A stretch of DNA of 26,541 nt from Hepatocystis sp. ex Piliocolobus tephrosceles (lineage: Eukaryota > Apicomplexa > Aconoidasida > Haemosporida > Plasmodiidae), in the NCBI GenBank assembly GCA_902459845.2, contig CABPSV020000142.1:1-26541 (forward strand), written 5' to 3'. Under the pieces are notes generated by a model. That model saw only the letters and a program-made list of their open reading frames with translations, searched no databases and was not told the DNA's origin. This document shows, piece by piece, positions 1 to 7,861 of this stretch; position 1 is the stretch's first letter, and every line of letters begins with the position of its first letter. Both the position numbers and the translations under genes were made by a program.

Positions 1-78
1 TATCAGATTATTCATTGTCAAGTAGTTTGTTGGTTTACAGGTAGAATGTAGGTGACACAATCTGTACAGCCAATATAA

Positions 79-3000
79 ACGACACAAATTACGAACGATA
101 CGAACGATACGAACGATACGAACGATACGAACGATACGAACGGTACGAACGGTACGAACGATACACACGGTTTAAACGACACAAACGGTTTAAACGACAC
201 AACCGATATAGCTAGTAAAACTTATAATGACGATAAAGAATATAAACTAACAGTTACAGATTCAAATAAATATAACGACATAAATGAAAGTACTATAGGT
301 AACGACGTGAACAATAAATCCTATGAGTGTGTTACACCATTAGACAAAGCTACTACATTAGTTTATAAAAGTAATCATGATGTATCGAATTGTAAGAAAA
401 GAAAATATTATGATAATAATGAATCTGTTACTAATGTATCGAGTTTAGTATCTAGTTTAGTATCAAGTTTGTATAATAAGAGAAAAACAGAAGGAGTTAT
501 TACTGATTTGTCTCAGTATGTATATTCTAAAAAAGATGATAAAGTGGATGCAACTGGTGAATTTTGTGAGCATTCCGAATTAGCCCATTTGAAGACATTG
601 CCTAGATCTGTTAATTCAATTGCATCTATTGAATCTATTACATCTGTTGAATCAGTTGCTTCAATTGAATCTATTACATCTGCTGAATCGGTTGCTTCTA
701 TTGAGTCTATTACATCAGATGAATCAATTACAACAGGTAAACCTATTACAACTACTGAACCTATTGCATCTGTTGAACCTATTGCATCTGTTGAACCTAT
801 TACATCCACTGAGTCTTTCAAATTTGCTGAATCAATTATATTCGGTGAACCTATTACATCTGCCGAATCTATTAAATATACGGTATCTATTACATCTAGT
901 GAATCTATTACACCTGTTGAATCAATTCCGTCTGCTGAATTTATTACCTCTTCTGAATCGATTACATCTACTGAACCTATTACGTCGGGTAAATCTATTA
1001 AATCTGCTGAAGTTGTTACATCTGCTGAATCGATTATATTAGATCAAAGTATTACATCAGATGAAGGTATTAAATCAGATGAAAGTATTACATCAGATGA
1101 AGGTATTACGTCAGGTGGTGGTATTACATCAGGTGGAGGTATTACTTTAGATGAAGGTACTACAGCAGGTGAAGGTACTACAGCAGGTAAAGGTACTACA
1201 GCAGGTGAATTTGTGAAATGTACTAAATATGAAGAAGAAAACAATAAAGGTAGAAACATATATGACGATACTAACATGTATGATCAACCTAAACATACCC
1301 AAATTAAAGAGTCCAAAGATAATAACAAATCAAAAGTATTTACTAGCTCAATAAATACTCTAGAATGTGCAAATAACATAATTGACTATAAAAAAAATTG
1401 CATTATTGAAGACAGTTGTAATAGCTTTCTTCATTTTATAAAAAATAAAAATATAAAATTACCAAAACCTGAAATTTGTTTAGTTAAGGGAAATATGAAA
1501 TTACAGTTTTTATATTGTAAAATTAATATAAAAAAAAAAAAAATGAATGAAAATTTTTTGAATAAAGAAAGTGAAAGCAATATGTTAAAAAAAAAATATT
1601 CAGAATATTTTTATCATAAAAAAGTTATTAATATAAATTATAAAATAAATAGGAACTTGCATAAAATATATTATTTGTTTAGTAATATTTATTTTTATTC
1701 AAATAATATTTCTGAAATATTGAGGTATATTTTAAATAAAATATATGATGAAAATTATATTATGTTTAACAAATTAGAAAGCTTTTTTAATAATATTACT
1801 TATGGTAAACAAAAAGAATTGAATAACAGTAGGTGTTATAATTTTAATGATAAAACAAAAAGAGAAATGAAAATTGTAAATATAATTGAACATTTTGATC
1901 ATTTATTACATGGATTAAACGAGCTGCTTGATATAGATAAAAAAGAAAAAATTATTATGAAAAAAAATGTTAATAATGATAATATGTGCTCAATAAATAT
2001 ATTAATAAATAAAATTTTAAAAACTATTTTAAAGCATTTAAAAAATAAAAACTTTATAAATTATGATAAGTGCATAAAATATTCTTCTCATCTTTTATAT
2101 ATTCAGAATGTTAAAATAAATTTATATTTTTTTATAGAAATGGAATATTTTGATAAACACTTTAAAAAGGATTTTAAGTTTTTATTTTATTCATTACCTG
2201 ATGAGTTAAAGTATTTTTTTAGCAATTTGTATTTGTATATTGAGTATGAGGATATTTATAAAATAGATTTGGGGAGAGGTGATGTGGAGGGAAATGGTGT
2301 GGAAAGAAGTGGTGTGGAAAGAAGTGGTGTGGAAAGAAGTGGTGTGGAAAGAAGTGGTGTGGAAAGAAGTGATGTAGAGGTAAGTGATGTGGAGGAAAGT
2401 GATGCATCGAGAAGTGTTGCATCGAGAAGTGATATACTACCAAATAATATAGTACCAGAAGTTGTAGTAAGGGATAATGCAAATTCAGTTTGTATAACAA
2501 TGGATGGCGAAGAACTAAATAAAAATGGTACCATCAAAACAAACCGCGTAATGAATAAAAATCCTTTTTGTGATTATAGGTATGAAAATCTATTAACGTA
2601 CAATTTTGTTGTTGAAAATATACTGTCTGATGATAATTCCTTACAACATTTAAAGAAAGTAAATAAAGTAGATAAAAAAGATACAAAAGATTCTTTATTT
2701 GCTAAACGTAAGAAAGCTAAAGTAACAAAAATAGACGATATAGAAGATTCTAATTTGATAGTAAAAGAAAAATATTTAAGAACTAAAAATATGATGGAGA
2801 AAAATGAAAATACAAATAAGGGACTTATAAAAAAAAAAAAATTAAACAAATCCGAATTTCATAAAATTAATATTAATGAATGGAAGGTAAAAAATTATGA
2901 AAATAAAAGAAATAAAAATTATATTAAGAATTATAATTTTATAAAGCCTTTTAAAAAAATTATAAATATTGAATTTACAAAACGTATTGCAATTGATTTT

Positions 3001-3126
3001 GATTATATTTGTACATTGCCAATTAAATGTAAATTTAATTTTTGTTTTAAATTTTTTAAGAATAATATGCTTTATGTTTTCCCTTTGTCTCCAACAAAAG
3101 ATGTATACGTACAACCAATGTTATAA
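79..3126 (+). CDS. Unrecognised repeat-rich Plasmodium protein, 5' end incomplete
   Basis: Frame 1 is open from 79, after a TAA at 76, to the TAA at 3124. It has no ATG until well past the repeat region; the codon at 307 is GTG, which is not a normal nuclear start, so the true N-terminus must come from an upstream exon or another frame. Seen in order, counting from 307: a Thr-Asn-Asp repeat before it (91-171), a Ser-rich stretch, a 32-unit hexapeptide array (residues 109-300), and a Lys/Asn/Ile-rich middle (about 370-650) that looks helical and is probably the folded core. A 5-residue GVERS array follows (659-708), then a lysine-rich linker and a hydrophobic, Phe-rich C-terminus (about 860-939). 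I recognise no domain, signal peptide or membrane segment. It converges with the minus-strand gene ending at 3899. A conserved genus-level protein of unknown function is the safest reading. Confidence 0.7.
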   Translation, partial: TTQITNDTNDTNDTNDTNDTNGTNGTNDTHGLNDTNGLNDTTDIASKTYNDDKEYKLTVTDSNKYNDINESTIGNDVNNKSYECVTPLDKATTLVYKSNHDVSNCKKRKYYDNNESVTNVSSLVSSLVSSLYNKRKTEGVITDLSQYVYSKKDDKVDATGEFCEHSELAHLKTLPRSVNSIASIESITSVESVASIESITSAESVASIESITSDESITTGKPITTTEPIASVEPIASVEPITSTESFKFAESIIFGEPITSAESIKYTVSITSSESITPVESIPSAEFITSSESITSTEPITSGKSIKSAEVVTSAESIILDQSITSDEGIKSDESITSDEGITSGGGITSGGGITLDEGTTAGEGTTAGKGTTAGEFVKCTKYEEENNKGRNIYDDTNMYDQPKHTQIKESKDNNKSKVFTSSINTLECANNIIDYKKNCIIEDSCNSFLHFIKNKNIKLPKPEICLVKGNMKLQFLYCKINIKKKKMNENFLNKESESNMLKKKYSEYFYHKKVININYKINRNLHKIYYLFSNIYFYSNNISEILRYILNKIYDENYIMFNKLESFFNNITYGKQKELNNSRCYNFNDKTKREMKIVNIIEHFDHLLHGLNELLDIDKKEKIIMKKNVNNDNMCSINILINKILKTILKHLKNKNFINYDKCIKYSSHLLYIQNVKINLYFFIEMEYFDKHFKKDFKFLFYSLPDELKYFFSNLYLYIEYEDIYKIDLGRGDVEGNGVERSGVERSGVERSGVERSGVERSDVEVSDVEESDASRSVASRSDILPNNIVPEVVVRDNANSVCITMDGEELNKNGTIKTNRVMNKNPFCDYRYENLLTYNFVVENILSDDNSLQHLKKVNKVDKKDTKDSLFAKRKKAKVTKIDDIEDSNLIVKEKYLRTKNMMEKNENTNKGLIKKKKLNKSEFHKININEWKVKNYENKRNKNYIKNYNFIKPFKKIINIEFTKRIAIDFDYICTLPIKCKFNFCFKFFKNNMLYVFPLSPTKDVYVQPML
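91..171 (+). repeat. 9-bp tandem repeat, ACGAACGAT type, 9 units
   Basis: Nine 9-bp units, mostly ACGAACGAT with ACGAACGGT variants and a diverged last copy. In frame 1 they encode Thr-Asn-Asp/Gly. Related TTTAAACGACACAAACGG copies follow to about 205. The unit is more GC-rich than its surroundings. It is a multiple of three, so copy changes keep the frame, which supports a coding role. Confidence 0.85.
631..1206 (+). repeat. 18-bp coding repeat, 32 units, hexapeptide E-S/P-I-T-S-x
   Basis: Exactly 32 consecutive 18-bp units with no insertion or deletion. A related unit lies just before (613-630), and the array ends at the GAA of 1207. The consensus GAATCTATTACATCTGCT encodes Glu-Ser-Ile-Thr-Ser-Ala. 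Position 1 is usually Glu, position 3 is mostly Ile, position 4 mostly Thr. Position 2 drifts from Ser/Pro in the first two thirds to Gly in the last third. Third positions are freely substituted while the protein pattern holds. Confidence 0.92.
2281..2430 (+). repeat. 15-bp coding repeat, 10 units, GVERS type
   Basis: Ten 15-bp units. Five identical copies (2296-2370) encode Gly-Val-Glu-Arg-Ser; flanking variants encode DVEGN, DVEVS, DVEES, DASRS and VASRS. The identity of the central copies points to recent expansion. The array sits between the helical middle and the lysine-rich C-terminal part of gene 1 and is locally purine-rich, unlike the AT-rich flanks. Confidence 0.9.
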
Positions 3127-3898
3127 AAAATGGGTGAGAAATGTGTACATATAAATATGTATGTATATATATATTTATGTATATATGTACGGATGCATGT
3201 TTGTGTGCTTTTTTTTATATAACAAAAAGCTAGATTACATTAAAAAAAAAAAATACTACGAGCTTTACTTTTGCTTTAATTTATGTATTTCGAATTATTA
3301 AAAGGTTCTGTTTATAACATATATATTAGAAGTGTAAAATATATATAATTTTTTTTTTGTTTTTTAAACTTGTCAATATTTTTTTATATTATACATTTCA
3401 AAAACATTTTAATTGTTTTAATTTTTTTTTTTTTTTTTTTTGTTAAGTATAACTTGAAGAACTATATAAGAACTTATCACTTTTTTGTAGATTTTTATTG
3501 TACGTTTTTTTTGTACGTTTTTTTTGTACGTTTTTTTTGTACGTTTTTTTTGTACGTTTTTTTGTACACCATTTTTTACATTTTTGTATAAGTTTTTTAG
3601 CGCATATTTATGTACGATTTTTTTTTCGTCTCATTGGTAACACCCGTTTTTTTTTTCATTTTATTCATACTTTATATTGTTTTACAACACACATTACAAT
3701 TAAAAGCGCATTTGTTGTAACATCTAGTATTTCATGTTTTACTTATTTTATTTTTTTTTTTATTTTGACAATCAAAAAAAAATTACACAAAGTTAAAGTA
3801 AAACTTTAAAAAAAAAAAAACAAAAAAATGGAATGATACAAAAAAAGATTAACAACAAATAGTGAACAAATGCACAAAAAAAAAAAAAAAAAAAAAAA
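3127..3898. other. Convergent intergenic region between gene 1 and gene 2
   Basis: This holds the 3' ends of two genes that face each other. It has AT-rich tracts, several T runs of 9 to 20, a short TACG-T array at 3501-3564, and A runs just before the minus-strand stop. The T-run open frames here are low-complexity Phe/Tyr strings with no recognisable product. I see no RNA gene. Confidence 0.7.
3501..3564 (+). repeat. 13-bp tandem repeat TACG(T)8G, 5 units
   Basis: Four perfect 13-bp copies of TACGTTTTTTTTG and a fifth with seven T. The period is not a multiple of three, so it is non-coding. It lies about 375 bp downstream of the gene 1 stop, in the convergent 3' region. Confidence 0.9.
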
Positions 3899-4139
3899 TT
3901 AAAAATGAAATTTTTTTAAAATGTTATTATTTGAATTTTTCTGAAAATGGTCAAAAGTGAAAACTTCATTTGTATTTTCATTTAAAATAATTTTGGAATT
4001 AACATCTTTTGGATCATTTTTGAAAGCTTTATTTTTTGCTGAGAAAAAAAAAAAGGGAAAGAGAAATGATGGACATGGGTAAAAATAGTTATGCATGTAT
4101 ATATATGGTCATCGTAGACCCAACATGTTTTAAATATAT

Positions 4140-4182
<43 letters not shown>

Positions 4183-5203
4183 CACCTTTGCTCACATATT
4201 TTTTATACGTTCTTTTACGAGGAGCCCCTGTTGATGTATCACGTTGATAACTGTTGTTATGAATGTCTATCGAATCATTCGGCGTTTGCTGGTAGATAGG
4301 TATTTTTATTTTTTTTATAAGTTTTTCACTGTTATTTACATTATTAGATGTATTAAGTTGACTTATAAAAACAGAATTTTTTAATTTTTTTGAGTTCTCA
4401 TGTTGATTATTTTGACAATTATTAATAAAGTCTTGGCTGTTGTTGTTATAGTTTTTTGGTACATTGGGAGAATGTGCAATGTTATCATTGTATTGAAATA
4501 AGGCATCAAGATTATTATTATTATTATTTAAAATTTCCTTTGAAATATCTGTAGAGAAATTTTCTATTTTGTTGCTTAAAATATGTATATATTTTTGTTC
4601 ATCATTAATGACTTGACGTGGATTTTTTTCCATGTTAGTGTTTTTAAAAAAATTATCAAACCATTTATTTAGATTTTCATGTATTACATTTTTAATTTTT
4701 TGCGCGATTTCACTATTTAAAATATTATCATATTCAACATTTGTTTTGGTACTATTTTTATCATGATCTTTTGCAATACTTTTTGTATATTTATTAACAT
4801 TATTGTTATAACTTTCATTCATGGAATAAATTCTATGTTTATTAGTTGAAGTCGGTATTTTAATATTGTATTTTCTATTATTTTCTTTTTCATTGTTTAA
4901 AAACATATTTTTACAGTTTCCCTTTTTTAGGATTATATCTATGTCATCTATATCATCATCAGAATGGAATTTTTTTCCTTTTTTTACATTTTCAATTTTT
5001 TCGATTTTTTCAAAATCAGAATTATAATCATAACTTTCTTTTGTTTCATATATTATTTTGTTAATTGCATTTTCAAACAAAATCTGTAAGTCATTTTTTT
5101 TGTTGCTATTAAAAACATTTTCAAATTTTTCATCCTGTATTAAAGGCAAATTTAAATTTTTATAATAATATTTACTTTTACATGAAAACAGGGAGCACCA
5201 CAT
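3899..5203 (-). CDS. Hypothetical two-exon Plasmodium protein, about 385 residues
   Basis: Proposed join on the minus strand: exon 1 5203-4186, intron 4185-4039 (147 bp), exon 2 4038-3899. The donor is AAAG|GTGAAA and the acceptor TTTTCTCAG|CA. The phase works (1 base plus 2 bases make a GCA Ala codon) and the total is 1158 bp. Without splicing exon 1 would run into about 14 lysines encoded by the intronic poly-A and stop at 4139, so splicing is much the better model. The start ATG has an AAAA context. The protein begins MWCSLFSCKSKYYY; Cys3 and Cys8 near the N-terminus could be palmitoylation sites, but this is only a guess. The rest is hydrophilic and Asn/Lys/Asp-rich, with an acidic Asp-Asp-Ile-Asp cluster (about 75-90) and a probable helical segment near residues 160-200 (Ile/Leu/Trp/Phe pattern). 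No known domain is recognised. Confidence 0.7.
4142..4182. repeat. 41-nt T homopolymer inside the gene 2 intron
   Basis: An uninterrupted run of 41 T on the + strand, hence poly-A in the sense of the minus-strand gene. It starts one base into the AAA part of the 5' splice site and fills over a quarter of the 147-bp intron. Confidence 0.95.
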
Positions 5204-5437
5204 TTTATTTATTTATTATTTTTTTATTTTTTTTTTTATTTTTTTATTTATTTATTTATTTTTTATTATTTTTTTTTTTTTATTTTTAATTTGATTAACT
5301 ATTTTACTGTCATAACACGAAACAATCAATCATTAATTTATATTTCTCTTTATTTAAAAAAAAAAAATAAAATAAATTTTTTTTAAATAATTAGTGAAAA
5401 ATAAAATACAATACTTAAAACAAAAAAAAAAAAAAAA

Positions 5438-5617
5438 GACAATGTATAATTATAATTAAAGTTGCATAGTTAAAAAAGAAAAGACAATGTATAATTATAA
5501 TTAAAGTTGCATAGTTAAAAAAGAAAAGACAATGTATGATTATAATTAAAGTTGCATAGTTAAAAAAGAAAAGACAATGTATGATTATAATTAAAGTTGC
5601 ATAGTTAAAAAAAAAGA
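5438..5617 (+). repeat. 45-bp minisatellite, 4 units
   Basis: Four head-to-tail copies begin at 5438, 5483, 5528 and 5573. The unit starts GACAATGTATAATTATAATT, continues through AAAGTTGCATAGTT and ends in an A-rich spacer with a GAAAA. Copies 1-2 and 3-4 differ by one shared change (ATAATT versus ATGATT), which suggests stepwise duplication. The last copy has a longer A run. Upstream of gene 2 by about 235 bp; non-coding. Confidence 0.95.
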
Positions 5618-5620
5618 AAA

Positions 5621-5746
5621 TTATAAAAGAAAAGTTATAAAATAAAAATTATAAAATAAAAGTTATAAAATGAAAGTTATAAAATGAAAGTTATAAAATG
5701 AAAGTTATAAAATGAAAGTTATAAATTAAAAGTTATAAAAGTAAAA
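5621..5746 (+). repeat. 14-bp tandem repeat TTATAAAATGAAAG, 9 units
   Basis: Nine 14-bp copies directly after the 45-bp array. The four central copies (5663-5718) are identical; outer copies vary (AATAAAAA, ATTAAAAG, AAGTAAAA). Each unit carries a TATAAAA element. The period is not a multiple of three. Confidence 0.92.
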
Positions 5747-6289
5747 TAGTATTACACAATTTTTGTGGCAAGTAAAAGGAGTGCTAAAAAAAAAAAAAAC
5801 GTGTTTTTATAATGTAAAATTATTATTGAATATACATTTTTTAAAATGAAAAATTATAGGAATTAAATAAATTCGCTTTTTTTTTTTGTATGATTGCATT
5901 ATATTTTATTGTATATACACGAACAGGGAGTGTATAAAAGTATATATATATATATATATAAATTATATTAAAGCGTTTTTATACAAATTAACGTCTAACA
6001 ATTAAATAACAACAAATGGGTAAAAGTTAATACATATGTAGTATAAATATGTATATATATACCAACATAAAGAAGAAACAAATTTGTTGCCTATTTTTTT
6101 ACTATTTATTCATGTAAAAGAAGAAATAGATTAACAGAAGAAAATTTTGAAAAATTAAATATACATATTTTTATTAGCTATGGTTAATTTCCTTTTTCTT
6201 TTTTTTATAATATCTTTTAATTAAAAAAAAGGTAAAACATTTTTGTAAAAGGAAGCAAAAAAAATGACATTCTAAAAAATATAGAGAGA

Positions 6290-6490
6290 ACATGCGTGTT
6301 ATATGTATATATGACGCGTTTAATGAAGACTTGTGATTATAAAGAGATAAAATACTAATTAAAAGAGTTGGGCTTTTTATTTTTACAAGGTCTAGTACTT
6401 AATGGCACAGAATAATAGCTTACAATCGTTTCTAACCAAGTGAAATAAATTATGTGAGCACGATTAGTATGTATAATATCTCTTTTCCTC
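6290..6490. other. Patch of balanced composition, possible ncRNA (weak)
   Basis: For about 200 bp the sequence lacks the homopolymers of its flanks and is visibly richer in G and C (for example ATGCGTGTT, GACGCG, GGGCTT, GGTCTAG, GAGCACG). No convincing open frame covers it. On the minus strand CTAATC-GTG at 6467-6459 can pair with CAC-x2-GGTTAG ending at 6432, followed by AAACGA, which fits the ANANNA H-box consensus of H/ACA snoRNAs. I could not find a clear second hairpin and ACA end. In AT-rich Plasmodium genomes such islands often mark structured RNAs, but this is a suggestion only. Confidence 0.2.
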
Positions 6491-6736
6491 TTACTCCCCA
6501 TTTTGGTTTTTGTACACAAATTTTTTTTTATATATATTTTTTTAAATATATTTTTTTATGCATTTTTTTTTTACATTTTTTAATGCATTTTTTTTTGGAT
6601 ATTTTTTTGCATTTTTTTTTTTGATATATTTTTTTTAATACTTTTACAAGTTGAGAGATGAGGAAAGGCAATGCTAAAAATAATCTATATACGACTGATA
6701 TTACTAAACAGTCCATACATATATCCATGTGTTCAT

Positions 6737-6769
6737 TTGTTTATTTATTTATTCATTCATTCATTCATT

Positions 6770-6820
<51 letters not shown>
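6737..6820. repeat. TTCA run followed by a 49-nt T homopolymer
   Basis: TTTATTTATTTA turns into five ATTC copies and then 49 consecutive T (6772-6820). It sits about 650 bp upstream of the ECM29 ATG. Poly(dA:dT) tracts are known to disfavour nucleosomes; that it acts so here is inference. Confidence 0.9.
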
Positions 6821-6821
<1 letters not shown>

Positions 6822-7383
6822 TGATACAATTGTTGAAACATTTTTACACCGTGGTTATATTTTATTTATATACATTTTTATTTACGCATTAATTTATGCA
6901 TTAATTTATGCATTAATTTATGCATTAATTTTTTTTATGTTTTTGAAAAATTTTTCCATATTTTTTTTTTTTATATTTTTGGAATTACTAATGAATGTAA
7001 CATAAATTTTGGTACAGCTTCTTAATTAAAGTGTATATTATTTTATATAAATTTTTGCGTTTTTTTTTTGAACAAAATATAATAAATTAAAAATGGTTTT
7101 AAAATTATAAATTATTTTTAAAATCATTTCACAAATAATAAAGACTTTGTTAATAAAAAGAAGAAATACAAACACTAATATAAGTATTTATATAAGTATT
7201 TATATAAGTATTTCTATATGCATATATCTATATTTTGAATTTTTCTATTTTTAAATAAACTTTGGATATATATGTCATGGTAAACCATGGTAAAATATTT
7301 TTTTATTATTTAGTATTCTGCTCACGTGTTTGTTTAGTCGTTCTTTCGCTTGTCCTTCCGTCTGTTTGACAATTTGCTTATTC

Positions 7384-7423
<40 letters not shown>

Positions 7424-7472
7424 TTATTTATTTTTTTTTTTTTATTGTTCCCCATAAATATATTTTTTAAAG

Positions 7473-7827
7473 ATGTCTGCAGAGGAAATAAAAAAAAACG
7501 ATTATGAAGACATATTGTTAAAATTATCATTAACAAATGATGACAAAATTGGAAATGTATTGTACAAAGTAATTTTAACATGCTTGTGTTTTACATATAT
7601 GTTTGACTTTATTTAGCTATCGATAAACTCTATCTTAACCCTATCTTTATCTTAGCTTAGCTCTAGATAAATTTTGATCTTATAAAATTTTGATTTGTTT
7701 ACTTTTGCTTACACTACTGGATACATTGCATGATTAACTATTTTAGCGTTTGTAAAACTTCTGTTTTTTGCTACATTATATATATATATATATATCTATT
7801 ATGTAGGAACGTTTGTACATATGCTTT

Positions 7828-7861
<34 letters not shown>

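Larger units (their letters stand above)
5204..7472. promoter_or_regulatory. Divergent intergenic promoter region, gene 2 and ECM29
   Basis: About 2.3 kb between two divergently transcribed genes, so both promoters and 5' UTRs must lie here. Contents in order: T-rich and (TTTA) sequence next to gene 2 (5204-5290), a 45-bp x4 array and a 14-bp x9 array (5438-5746), an (AT)n run near 5940-5960, and a patch of less biased composition (6290-6490). Then come a TTCA run and a 49-nt T tract (6737-6820), a 12-bp GCATTAATTTAT array (about 6886-6932), TATAAGTATTTA copies (about 7178-7212), and a (TTA)n run (about 7386-7423) just ahead of the ECM29 start. The open frames here are T-run or repeat translations and are not called as genes. 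I cannot place transcription start sites. Confidence 0.65.

Noticed and set aside
513..1277. Leucine- or valine-rich open frames on both strands across the hexapeptide array
   Set aside because: They are translations of the 18-bp repeat in other frames; the period is a multiple of three, so all frames stay open.
2219..2537. Minus-strand frames with His-Phe-Phe-Pro or Thr-Pro-Leu-Leu-Ser repeats
   Set aside because: Shadows of the GVERS array on the opposite strand.
4139..4182. Poly-lysine C-terminus for gene 2
   Set aside because: It reads the intronic poly-A; a phase-correct splice gives a better end, though intron retention is kept as a possibility in the findings.
6655..6720. C/D snoRNA candidate (GATGAGGA with a later CTGA)
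   Set aside because: The C box has a mismatch at a core base and no terminal stem joins the two boxes.
6658..7005. Plus-strand open frame with a Phe run of about 16
   Set aside because: It is the T49 tract and nearby TTCA/GCATTAATTTAT repeats; there is no protein-like pattern.
7264..7290. CATGGTAAACCATGGTAAAA direct repeat with a CCATGG palindrome
   Set aside because: Only two short copies near the ECM29 start; too little to support a regulatory site.
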